Source of the DNA: Myxococcus xanthus
GTDB lineage: Bacteria; Myxococcota; Myxococcia; Myxococcales; Myxococcaceae
Direction of reading: 5' to 3'
DNA: 64,000 nucleotides
Assembly (NCBI RefSeq): GCF_900106535.1
Contig: NZ_FNOH01000002.1
Location: 558,001-622,000, forward strand
The stretch's first letter is position 1. Every line of letters begins with the position of its first letter. The position numbers and the translations under genes were made by a program. Shown here piece after piece: positions 18,258 to 26,236 of this stretch. Under the pieces are notes generated by a model that was given only the letters and a program-made list of their open reading frames with translations, was not told the origin of the DNA and ran no database searches.

Positions 18258-19262
18258 TCACTGCGCCGGGGTGCGCTCCAGCAAGGCGCCGGCCCACGTC
18301 AGGCCGCTGCCCACGACGCTCAGCACCACCGCGTCTCCCACGGCGGGGTCGTCCCAGTGCTCGCTCAGGACGCCGGGCGCGCCCGCGGCGCCGGTGTTCC
18401 CCCGGGTGTGCACGTTGAAGAAGTGCCGCGCGTCCGGCACCTCACACCGCCGCTGCACGGCCTCCAGCATGCGCAGGTTGGCCTGGTGCCCGATGAAGGA
18501 GACGGCCCCCGCGCCCTTGTCCGGGTGACGCTCCATGAAGCGCGTGCGCAGGGCCTGGAACGTCTCCCCCGCGCGGCGGATGGCGAACTTCTGCACCTCG
18601 CCGCCGTTCTGGGTGAAGTGCCCCATGCGCGGCACGCGCACCTTGTCCGCGCCCGAGGGGTCTCCGGCCAGCAGCGTCTCCGTGAGCTGCCAGCGTCCCG
18701 GCACGCGCGGCGACAGGATGGCCGCGGACGCGCCGTCTCCCCACAGCACCGCGCTGGAGCGGTCCGTGTAGTCCACTACACGCGTGGAGTTGTCCATGTT
18801 GACCACCAGCACGTAGTCCGGCAGCCGCTCCGGCCGCATGCCCGCCAGGAAGTGCAGCTGCATGCAGAAGGACGAGCAAGCGCTCTGCAGGTCCACCGCC
18901 GGCGCATGGATGTTCAGCAACTGCGCCACCCGGTTGGACTCGGCGGGAATGCACTCGTCGGGACTGCATCCGCCCGCCACCACCAACCCGATGTCGGACG
19001 GCTTCAGCCCCGCGCGCTCCAGCGCCATCAGCGCCGCGCGGCGTCCCGTCTCCGCGTTGCTGAAGAGCGCCGCCTCCTGCGCCGCGCGCACGTCGCGATT
19101 GCGCGTCTCCCGCAGGTAGTCCAGCGGCAGCACCGTGTGCCGCGTGCGGATGCCCACGCGGTCCACTATCCACGCATCGCTGGTCTCCAGCCCCAGCTCC
19201 TCGAAGAAGGCGTTGGTCAGAAGGTTGGGAGGATGGAAGTGGCCGAGCGCGTGCAGGTACAT
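18258..19262 (-). CDS. KAS III (FabH)-like beta-ketoacyl synthase family protein
   Basis: 334 aa, ATG 19262. The thiolase-fold catalytic triad of FabH-type enzymes is intact: Cys129 in LQSACSSF, His259 in FIGHQAN and Asn289 in TRGNTGAAGAP. The glycine-rich LWGDGASAAIL loop is also present. KAS III enzymes condense an acyl-CoA starter with malonyl-ACP; this divergent paralogue could also transfer acyl groups in a secondary pathway. No acyl carrier protein or other fatty-acid genes are adjacent, which argues against the housekeeping FabH. It is cytoplasmic. Downstream on the same strand lies an exported chalcone-isomerase-fold protein. Confidence 0.87.
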   Translation of the reverse strand: MYLHALGHFHPPNLLTNAFFEELGLETSDAWIVDRVGIRTRHTVLPLDYLRETRNRDVRAAQEAALFSNAETGRRAALMALERAGLKPSDIGLVVAGGCSPDECIPAESNRVAQLLNIHAPAVDLQSACSSFCMQLHFLAGMRPERLPDYVLVVNMDNSTRVVDYTDRSSAVLWGDGASAAILSPRVPGRWQLTETLLAGDPSGADKVRVPRMGHFTQNGGEVQKFAIRRAGETFQALRTRFMERHPDKGAGAVSFIGHQANLRMLEAVQRRCEVPDARHFFNVHTRGNTGAAGAPGVLSEHWDDPAVGDAVVLSVVGSGLTWAGALLERTPAQ

Positions 19263-19360
19263 TCAGAACCCTCTAACCGCGCAGCCTCCCAAAACTCTGT
19301 CAGCCGTCTGTCACGCCTCCGCGCCTTCGCGCCCAGCGGACGACCTGCCGGGCCATCCAC

Positions 19361-20272
19361 CTAACGCGCGGCGTCAGCCTTCCGGCCCATGAGCCGCAGC
19401 CGCATCGCGCCCTCGCCGCGCGCCTCGAAGCCCTGCTCGACGGCGTCGTCGGTCAGCTCCACCTTCACCGGCCCGGACAAGGTGAGCTCCAGCAACTGGA
19501 TGCCCTCCGCGAGGACGGACATCTGCCCTTGCAGCGGAATGGTCAGCAGGAACGGTGCCTTGGTTTCCTGGCGTAACACCGTCATCGCCACGTCGAAGAT
19601 GCCCACGGCGCCGCGCGGGTCCTGACGCACTTCGACCAACCGTGCGCGCGCCTGGGTGACACGGGTGTTATCGCCCTGCTCGTCCACGATTTGCTTCGCG
19701 AGCGTATCGGAGAAGCCTTCCAGGGTGGCGCCCACCGCCAGAGGATTCTTCGGAAAGGCGGCCTCCATCCGGTGGGGCTTGCCGAGCTCCGGCAGGTGCT
19801 TCGCCACCTCGTCTGCTTCCTCCTTGGGCACCGGCTTGCCCGCCGCGTTCGTGATGACCACGCGGTCCTTCTTCCACTCCGCCAGGTACGTCTTCCGGCT
19901 GATGGGGCTCGCCTTGCGCTGGACCTTGCCCTGCTGCTCGGCCACCTCGCCCACGTCGTCGAACGCCATCTTCACCTTGGAGATGACCTTCCCCTTCGCG
20001 GCCAGCACCGTCACCGTGTGGCGGCTGGACGAGGTCACCGACATCGCCACCGACATCGGCTTGTCCATGTCCGAAGCGCGCAGGTCGAGCGCCAGCCGCA
20101 TGTCCACGGCGTTGTCCAATTCCTCCTGGTACCCCACGCGGGCGTTCATCTGCTTGAACTGGATGGTCGGCGCCTTCACCTCGGCCACGGGCGCAGCCGG
20201 CGCCGCGGCATGGGCGGCGAGCGGCGCGAGCGAGAGCCCCAGGGAGACGACGAACGGATACACACGGTGCAT
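19361..20272 (-). CDS. Exported protein of unknown function
   Basis: 303 aa. ATG 20272 has a good AGGAGGG site. A signal peptide (1-23) ends at AHAAAP. I recognise no domain. The mature chain is mostly beta, with repeated short strands (QFKQMNARVGYQEELD, MRLALDLRASDMDKPMSVAM, FLLTITIP-type segments) and few Cys, and resembles a periplasmic beta protein. It contains many Lys/Glu pairs and ends in a basic tail. It is divergent from the molybdopterin oxidoreductase (161 bp between starts) and lies 98 bp upstream of the KAS III-like gene on the same strand, so it may be transcribed with it. Confidence 0.7.
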   Translation of the reverse strand: MHRVYPFVVSLGLSLAPLAAHAAAPAAPVAEVKAPTIQFKQMNARVGYQEELDNAVDMRLALDLRASDMDKPMSVAMSVTSSSRHTVTVLAAKGKVISKVKMAFDDVGEVAEQQGKVQRKASPISRKTYLAEWKKDRVVITNAAGKPVPKEEADEVAKHLPELGKPHRMEAAFPKNPLAVGATLEGFSDTLAKQIVDEQGDNTRVTQARARLVEVRQDPRGAVGIFDVAMTVLRQETKAPFLLTIPLQGQMSVLAEGIQLLELTLSGPVKVELTDDAVEQGFEARGEGAMRLRLMGRKADAAR

Positions 20273-20433
20273 GTGCTGCCCTCCTGGGACGGCATCCTTT
20301 CACGGGCCCCTCGCACGTGTGCCGCTGAAATCGTGCAGTCCGCCAGGAAGCCCATCGTCTGAACCCAGACGGATGGAAGCGCGACCCGCGCCGCCGGGCG
20401 GACGGCCCTCCGCCGCGCGCTACAGTTCCCCGA

Positions 20434-22647
20434 ATGAGCGCCGCCCCGGGTCCCCAGGTCCACTTCCGCACCTGCAACCTCTGCGAGGCCATGTGCGGCC
20501 TGCGCATCGAGCTGGACGCCGGACGCATCACCTCCATCCGGGGCGACGCGGAGGACCCCTTCAGCCGGGGCCACGTCTGTCCCAAGGCCCTGGCGCTGGA
20601 GGACCTGCACCAGGACCCGGACCGGCTGCGCGGCCCCATGCGCCGCACCGCCAGCGGTTGGGAGCCCGTCTCCTGGGACGACGCATTGGATGAGACCGCG
20701 CGCCGCCTGCATGCCATCCAACGGGAGCACGGCCGTGACGCGGTGGGCGCATATCTGGGCAACCCCAACGTCCACAACCTGGGCAACATGCTGTTCGGTC
20801 CGGAGCTGCTGCGCACGCTGCGCTCGCGCAACCGCTTCTCCGCGACGTCCGTGGACCAGCTGCCGCACCAGCTCACCGCCTACCTCATGTTCGGCCACCA
20901 GCTGATGGTGCCGATTCCCGACATCGACCACACCGGCTACATGCTCGTGCTGGGCGCCAATCCCCTGGCGTCCAATGGCAGCTTGATGACGGCGCCCGAC
21001 GTGCGCGCCCGCCTGCGTGCCATCCAGCAGCGCGGCGGCCGCATCGTCGTCATGGACCCGCGCCGCACGGAGACGGCGGCCATCGCCGACACGCACGTCT
21101 TCATCCGGCCGGGCACCGATGCGCTCGCGCTGCTCGCCCTGCTGCACGTGGCGGTGGTGGAGCACGCGCCGCGCCTGGGGCCGCTGGATGCCTTCACCGA
21201 CGGCCTGGAGACCGTGTGCGCGCTGGCCCGGGACTTTCCTCCGGAGAAGGTCTCACCGCACACGGGCGTGCCCGCGCACACCCTGCGCCGCATCGCCCGG
21301 GACTTCCTCTCCGCGCGAGCCGCCGTGTGTTACGGCCGCATGGGCGTGTCCACCCAATCCTTCGGCGCGCTCTGCCAATGGCTCATCACCGTGCTCAACG
21401 TGGTGAGCGGCAACCTGGACCGGCGCGGCGGCGCCATGTTCACCCTGCCCGCGTTCGACGTCGTCGGAGGTCCACGGGCCCTGGCCGTGGGCCGCGGCGG
21501 CTTCGGCCGCTGGAAGAGCCGCGTGCGAGGGCTTCCCGAGTTCGCGGGGGAGTTGCCCACGGCGGCGATGGCGGAGGAGATGCTCACGCCGGGCCCAGGC
21601 CGCATCCGCGCGCTGCTCACCGTCGCGGGCAACCCCGCGCTGTCCACGCCTGATGGCGCTCGGATGGAACAGGCGCTCGCGGGCCTGGACTTCATGGTGA
21701 GCATCGACCCGTACCTCAACGAGACGACGCGCCACGCGCACCTCATCCTCCCGCCGGTGTCACCGCTGGAGCGCAGCCACTACGACATCGCCTTCCACGC
21801 GCTGGCGGTGCGCAACACCGCGAAGTACTCGCCCGCCCTCTTCGAGCCCGGGCCGGGCAGCCGCCAGGACTGGCAGATTCTGCTCGCCCTCCAGCACCGG
21901 CTGCTGACGCTGCGCAAGGGCCGCCCCTCCGTGCGCGCCACGCTCAAGTACCAGGCCCTGTCCCGTCTGGGTCCGGAGCGAGTGCTGGACCTGGGCCTGC
22001 GGCTGGGGCCCTACGGCGCGCGCTTCCACCCGGCGAAGCAGGGCCTCACCCTGGAGAAGCTGCGCCAGTCGCCCCACGGCATCGACCTGGGGCCGCTCCA
22101 GTCCTGCCTGCCCCAGCGCCTCCAGACGAAGGACCGCCGCATCCACCTGGCGCCGGAGCTGCTGGTGGCGGACGTGCGACGCCTGCAAGCAGCCTTCCCC
22201 CAGGACACCGTCCCCGAGCAGCACAGTGGCGAGCTGCTGCTCATCGGCCGGCGGCACCTGCGCGACAACAACTCCTGGATGCACAACGTACCGGGCCTGC
22301 TGAAGGGCAAGCCGCGCTGCACGTTGATGATGCACCCGGAGGACGCGGCCCGGCGGGCGCTCGCCGACGGCATGGAGGCCACCGTCACCTCGCGCGTGGG
22401 CACAGTGACGGTGCCCATCCACGTGACGGACGAGGTGATGCCCGGTGTGGTGAGCCTGCCCCACGGTTACGGACATGGCCGCCAGGGCACCCGGCTCGCC
22501 GTGGCCACCGCCCACGCGGGCGCCAGCCACAACGACCTCACGGACGCGCAGGCCGTGGACGCGCTCTGCGGCAACGCCGCCTTCAGCGGCACGCCGGTGC
22601 GGGTGCTACGGGCAGCGGCGCCCGAATCCGCCACACCAGCGGGATGA
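20434..22647 (+). CDS. Molybdopterin-dependent oxidoreductase, formate-dehydrogenase-like
   Basis: 737 aa. Near the N terminus the 4Fe-4S ligands are C14, C17, C21 and C49 in the FdhF/NapA-like CxxC-xxx-C arrangement (TCNLCEAMC and HVCPKA). The protein follows the usual three-domain molybdopterin fold: RRTASGWEPVSWDDALDE, the VMDPRRTETAAIADTHVFIRPG loop that binds the cofactor, and a C-terminal dinucleotide-binding domain with SLPHGYGHGR. There is no twin-Arg signal, so it is cytoplasmic, and no electron-transfer subunits are adjacent. The substrate is not predictable; NCBI-style naming would be molybdopterin-dependent oxidoreductase. Its last 65 bp overlap tail-to-tail with the flippase-like gene on the other strand. 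Confidence 0.88.
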   Translation: MSAAPGPQVHFRTCNLCEAMCGLRIELDAGRITSIRGDAEDPFSRGHVCPKALALEDLHQDPDRLRGPMRRTASGWEPVSWDDALDETARRLHAIQREHGRDAVGAYLGNPNVHNLGNMLFGPELLRTLRSRNRFSATSVDQLPHQLTAYLMFGHQLMVPIPDIDHTGYMLVLGANPLASNGSLMTAPDVRARLRAIQQRGGRIVVMDPRRTETAAIADTHVFIRPGTDALALLALLHVAVVEHAPRLGPLDAFTDGLETVCALARDFPPEKVSPHTGVPAHTLRRIARDFLSARAAVCYGRMGVSTQSFGALCQWLITVLNVVSGNLDRRGGAMFTLPAFDVVGGPRALAVGRGGFGRWKSRVRGLPEFAGELPTAAMAEEMLTPGPGRIRALLTVAGNPALSTPDGARMEQALAGLDFMVSIDPYLNETTRHAHLILPPVSPLERSHYDIAFHALAVRNTAKYSPALFEPGPGSRQDWQILLALQHRLLTLRKGRPSVRATLKYQALSRLGPERVLDLGLRLGPYGARFHPAKQGLTLEKLRQSPHGIDLGPLQSCLPQRLQTKDRRIHLAPELLVADVRRLQAAFPQDTVPEQHSGELLLIGRRHLRDNNSWMHNVPGLLKGKPRCTLMMHPEDAARRALADGMEATVTSRVGTVTVPIHVTDEVMPGVVSLPHGYGHGRQGTRLAVATAHAGASHNDLTDAQAVDALCGNAAFSGTPVRVLRAAAPESATPAG

Positions 22648-23632
22648 GCGCCCCCACCAGCACGAACAGCAACTGCACCAGGTGCCCCAGCAGCGCCACC
22701 GACATGGCGCGCGCGGCCGTGGTGTCCAGCACGCCCGCAGCCAGCGCGAAGGCGCCGTCACTCACCCCCACCTGCCCTGGCACCAGCGAGCCCACCGCCA
22801 GCGCGCACAGGTAGAGGCCCTGGGCGAAGAACGCCTGCACCAGTGAGGTGTCGATGCCCACCGCGTAGGTCAGCACGCCGTACTGCGCCACCTGGAACAG
22901 CCGACTGCACAAGAATGCCAGCATGGGCGACCACGGCAGCAACGAGCCACACCGCGCCGAGGCCTTGAACTGCTCCGCATGGAGCGCCCAGCGGCTGAAG
23001 CGACACACCAGCCACGCACCGGGCCGCTTCGCGCGCATGCACGCGCGCACGCCCACCGACACCAGCACCAGCAACCCGCCATGCGCCAGCATGAGCATCG
23101 TGAAGAGGGACATGCCCGTCAGCATGTAGGACGCGAGGGCGCAGGGGAACGAGATGAAGCCTCCCGCCGCCAGGGACGCCGCCTGCGAGGTCGCCGCCGC
23201 CGCGGTGGCGGTTCCCCCGCCCATGTAGGGACTCAGCAGGGCCGCCTTGGTGGCCTCCGCCGCGGCGCGGCCCGCCGGGGCCATGCTGGACACCGCGGTA
23301 CCGATAAGCTGCGCGCGGGCCAGGACGCGCCAGGGCACTCGCCCCGCTCCCGGTCCATAGGCACGTCGCGTGGCCAGCCCGTCCATGCACTGCCGCCCCA
23401 GCTCCAGCAGCACCACCCACGGCAGCCAGGGCGCCGCGCCGGACAACACGGCGCCCAGCTCGCGAGGCCCGGCCTTGTGGACCAGCAACGCCAGTGTGCC
23501 AACACCCGCCAGCGCGAAGACGGGCCGAAGCCCTACCACCATCCATCGCTTCAGGACCCGCTGCGGCGCCGCTGCTCCCACAGCGCCTGCTGGCGGGGCC
23601 AGGGACAACTCCCCGTGCGCGTTGCTCACCAT
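22583..23632 (-). CDS. Polytopic membrane protein, LPG-synthase TM/flippase-like (PF03706 type)
   Basis: 349 aa. ATG 23632 has AGGAGG upstream; the longer frame to 23770 is not protein-like. About seven or eight hydrophobic segments are visible, beginning VVGLRPVFALAGVGTLALLV. A conserved GTAVSSMAPAGRAAAEATKA loop and a C-terminal SLVPGQVGVSDGAFALAAGVL motif are characteristic of the lysylphosphatidylglycerol-synthase transmembrane (UPF0104) superfamily, which includes lipid flippases and glycosylated-lipid handling proteins. The soluble aminoacyl-transferase domain of MprF is absent. It sits in the inner membrane; the substrate is unknown. It converges with the molybdopterin gene. Confidence 0.82.
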   Translation of the reverse strand: MVSNAHGELSLAPPAGAVGAAAPQRVLKRWMVVGLRPVFALAGVGTLALLVHKAGPRELGAVLSGAAPWLPWVVLLELGRQCMDGLATRRAYGPGAGRVPWRVLARAQLIGTAVSSMAPAGRAAAEATKAALLSPYMGGGTATAAAATSQAASLAAGGFISFPCALASYMLTGMSLFTMLMLAHGGLLVLVSVGVRACMRAKRPGAWLVCRFSRWALHAEQFKASARCGSLLPWSPMLAFLCSRLFQVAQYGVLTYAVGIDTSLVQAFFAQGLYLCALAVGSLVPGQVGVSDGAFALAAGVLDTTAARAMSVALLGHLVQLLFVLVGALIPLVWRIRAPLPVAPAPACR

Positions 23633-23798
23633 CGACCTCCTCGCCGTCCCGTTGCCCGCAACGGAAAGTGAGCAGCGTGGACGCGACTGGCGAGCCCCGT
23701 CTGTCCGCCTGTCCCCAGCCACGCACGGGCCGCGTCCAGCGATGGACAGGCGTGCGCCCCAGGCGGACACTGCGGTGGATCACATCGGCAGATTGGGC

Positions 23799-23818
23799 GC
23801 TCGGCGCGCTCCTCGAAG
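23799..23818. repeat. Left copy of 20-bp direct repeat flanking toxin cassette
   Basis: GCTCGGCGCGC-T-CCTCGAAG, identical at 19 of 20 positions to the copy at 26170-26189. The two copies bracket the SitA5-like toxin and Imm11-like immunity genes, 2.4 kb apart. Confidence 0.5.
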
Positions 23819-23898
23819 CGGTCAGCTCGTCTCGTCAGGCTCTTCTGGTAGTTCTGGACTTGGCCTCGTAGGAGTACGCCCGGAACCGGAGGACGAGG

Positions 23899-25245
23899 AT
23901 GAGAGCGCATGCGGTCATCTGGCTGTCGCTGGCGCTTGCCGTCACGGGCTGCTCGACAACCCGGCTCGTACGTCTGGACACAGGGGATGGGCCTTCCAGG
24001 GTCCACACGCCGTTCACGGACGATGACACCGGGCCCGTGGAGCTGGACGACGATGAATTCGAGGAGGCCATGGTGGAACTCGCCCGGGACGTGCGGCCCT
24101 TCTCCAATCCCCTGCGCGAGGCCCGCCAGCGCTTCGGAGTCCCCGAGCGAAGCGGCGTGTACCTCTACCAGCCTCGCGGCCCCCGGCTCATTCTCCAGGA
24201 AGAGAAGGACCCGGACGGCCCACGCCTCCTCGAGTCCTACGCGGATGATGAGCTGACGCGCGCCTATGGCCGCTGGTGCGAACGCAAGTCGCAGCCCGGC
24301 GACTGCCTGCGCCTGCTGGCCGAAGGCCCGCTGCTGGCCAGCGACGGCAAGTACTCGCTGGCCATGGCCATCGCCATGGACTCGGTGTGGGAAGAGACGG
24401 CCGAGGCGCTGGAGGACATGGCCGACCCGCAGGCGCTGCTGGCGACGGTGAGTGCCTCGGTCAGCATGTACCTGCTCCTCTGGTCGCTGCCCGAGCCGGT
24501 GAGCAAGGGCCTGGCAGCCCTGCTGACGGCTACGGCCATTGCCTATCTGGGCGTGGACACCGTGTGGCGCATTCTGGACGGATGGATGGCGCTGGTGCGC
24601 ACGGTGGACCGAGCCACCACCTTTGTACAGCTCAGCGAAGCGGGCGAGGCGTACGGCGAAGTGCTCGGGGAGAACGCGGCGCGCGTCTTCGTCATGCTGG
24701 CCACGGCGGCCATCGGCCATACGGCGGGACTGGCGGCGAAGGCTTCGAGGCTGCCGGGCTCAGCGCAGGCTGCGCTCGCGGTGGAGACGCAAGCGGGCTA
24801 CCAGTATGTGGCCATTGGAGGCGTGCAGTCGGTGGCGATGACGGCCGAGGGATTCACCGTCGCACTGGCGCCCAACGCGGTCGCCATGGCGGCCCGGGGT
24901 ATGAGCGGCGGCCACACCGAGGACCACCACCTGGCGACGAACAAGAACAGCGTCTCCACCGCACGCGGCGGGCCCTGGACGCCGAAGTTCGAGAAGATTT
25001 TCAGGAAAGCAGGAATGGAGTTGAAGGACCCTGAGAACATCGTGCCCATTCCGGGCCACAAAGGGCCTCATCCGCAGGAGTATCACGACCTGATCCACGA
25101 GCGGCTGTACGACGCAACCCGCCGTTGCCGTAACGTTTCTGAGTGTAGAGAAGCACTGACGAGAGCACTCAGACGGCTGGCTGCGGAAACTCGCACCGCG
25201 GGAACGCGGTTGAACCAGCTTGTCACCAAGAGCGCACAGCCCTAG
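23899..25245 (+). CDS. SitA5-like lipoprotein toxin with C-terminal AHH nuclease domain
   Basis: 448 aa. ATG 23899 follows GGAGGACGAGG. A signal peptide ends AVTGC, so Cys18 is lipidated. The middle (about 45-330) is a conserved Myxococcus-specific carrier with an RAYGRWCERKSQPGDCLRLL motif and a hydrophobic MYLLLWSLPEPVSKGLAALL helix. The C terminus (about 340-405) is an AHH/HNH-like nuclease: HH at 343-344, ATNKN, GHKGPHPQEYH (H387, H391, H396) and H400. This composition matches the SitA5 family of myxobacterial polymorphic toxins, lipoproteins passed between kin cells by outer-membrane exchange and lethal to recipients lacking immunity. The immunity-type gene starts immediately after the stop. 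Confidence 0.88.
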   Translation: MRAHAVIWLSLALAVTGCSTTRLVRLDTGDGPSRVHTPFTDDDTGPVELDDDEFEEAMVELARDVRPFSNPLREARQRFGVPERSGVYLYQPRGPRLILQEEKDPDGPRLLESYADDELTRAYGRWCERKSQPGDCLRLLAEGPLLASDGKYSLAMAIAMDSVWEETAEALEDMADPQALLATVSASVSMYLLLWSLPEPVSKGLAALLTATAIAYLGVDTVWRILDGWMALVRTVDRATTFVQLSEAGEAYGEVLGENAARVFVMLATAAIGHTAGLAAKASRLPGSAQAALAVETQAGYQYVAIGGVQSVAMTAEGFTVALAPNAVAMAARGMSGGHTEDHHLATNKNSVSTARGGPWTPKFEKIFRKAGMELKDPENIVPIPGHKGPHPQEYHDLIHERLYDATRRCRNVSECREALTRALRRLAAETRTAGTRLNQLVTKSAQP

Positions 25246-25821
25246 ATGCCCGCCATGACCCAGCGCTTCTTCAGGTTGAAGGAGGATGTCCAGGTTCCAG
25301 GCCGTTGGCATCTGGATGACCCTCTGGACCAACATGGATGCGAGGTGGACGATCCGAGAAGCTTCAATGAGGGTCGTCCGGTCCCTGTGGAGGGGCATCT
25401 CAAGATCCCTATCCAGCATGTGGGCAAGCCGCTGGATTTCACGCTGACGGCCCTGAGCGTTCCCATCATCCACGTCAGGGTCGCGGAGGTCTTCACGGAG
25501 CTTGCCCCTGACGACGTGCAGCTCATTCCCGTCGATATCCAGGGCTACCCGGACCAGTACCTGCTCTTCGTGGTCACGCAGCTCGTGCGTTGTATCGATG
25601 AGAAAGCGTCCGAAGTGCAGTTCTGGATGCCGGAGGATGGGCTGCCCGAGAAGGTGGGCCGGTATTACGCCGTCGACAACCTGCGCATCGACGCCAAGAG
25701 GACAGGTGACACCAAGGTATTCCGCACGGAGGGCTGGCCTCTGGCCCTCATCGTCTCCGAGGACATCAAACAGGCACTGGAGCGTGTGAAGGCCACCGGT
25801 GTGAAGTTCACGCCGGTGTAG
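25246..25821 (+). CDS. Imm11 (DUF1629)-like immunity protein
   Basis: 191 aa. ATG 25246 abuts the toxin stop TAG (25243-25245), so both are translated from one message. The sequence (RFFRLKEDVQVPGRWHLDDP early on, a central VPIIHVRVAEVFTELAPDDVQLIPV and a C-terminal FRTEGWPLALIVSEDIKQAL) is typical of the Imm11/DUF1629 family found beside myxobacterial toxins. It has no signal peptide, so it should act in the cytoplasm, where the AHH nuclease acts. It probably neutralises its partner by direct binding; specificity is inferred from linkage. Confidence 0.85.
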   Translation: MPAMTQRFFRLKEDVQVPGRWHLDDPLDQHGCEVDDPRSFNEGRPVPVEGHLKIPIQHVGKPLDFTLTALSVPIIHVRVAEVFTELAPDDVQLIPVDIQGYPDQYLLFVVTQLVRCIDEKASEVQFWMPEDGLPEKVGRYYAVDNLRIDAKRTGDTKVFRTEGWPLALIVSEDIKQALERVKATGVKFTPV

Positions 25822-25888
25822 CTCGTGCGACCGCCCCACACCCCTGCTGTCTGAAGCACCTGGATGCAGAGGTGTTGGGGTCCTGATG

Positions 25889-26083
25889 TCACCCGCATGG
25901 CTCGTTCGTGCTGACCGCCTCCTCAGACGCCTGGAGACCACGGGGGCGCCGCATGCACAGCTCAAGCATCACTTCGTGGGCCCGCTTCGCCATGTCGTGC
26001 AGCTCCGCCGCCGCTTCTTCCTGGCCGTAGGCATCGCCCTCTCCAAGCCAGCGGCGGAGGTCCGCCGCCAGCTCCCGCGCCAT
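25889..26083 (-). pseudogene. Possible gene remnant (helical, charged)
   Basis: A minus-strand frame from MARELAADLRRWLGEGDAYG to a stop at 25889 (64 aa) reads as a charged amphipathic helix. It could be the tail of a Hanks-type kinase (ARY... ELAADLRRW resembles the last kinase helices) or of another regulator. No upstream catalytic part is visible and the upstream frame is Pro/Arg-rich noise. It is most likely a decayed fragment or chance. Confidence 0.2.
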
Positions 26084-26169
26084 CTGGTAGCGGGCGGCCG
26101 GCGGGGCTGGAGGAACCTGCGCAGCGCCCCCCGGAAGGCAAAGCGGTGGGGCACGGCGACTGCTTGGAT

Positions 26170-26189
26170 GCTCGGCGCGCCCCTCGAAG
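26170..26189. repeat. Right copy of 20-bp direct repeat flanking toxin cassette
   Basis: GCTCGGCGCGC-C-CCTCGAAG, one mismatch from the copy at 23799-23818. On the minus strand both copies continue into similar peptides (FE-x-RAE-x-P pattern), so the similarity may extend weakly beyond the 20 bp. Confidence 0.5.
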
Positions 26190-26236
26190 GCCGCTAGGGT
26201 GCGCCCCACACTCCCACACGAAGCATGGAGCGTCCC

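Larger units (their letters stand above)
25822..26236. other. 415-bp gap downstream of the toxin-immunity pair
   Basis: No complete gene is supported here. A minus-strand frame at 25889-26209 has coding-like composition only in its second half (see separate entry). The right copy of the 20-bp direct repeat lies at 26170-26189. The last 40 bases are the promoter-proximal region of the MDR gene. Confidence 0.5.
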
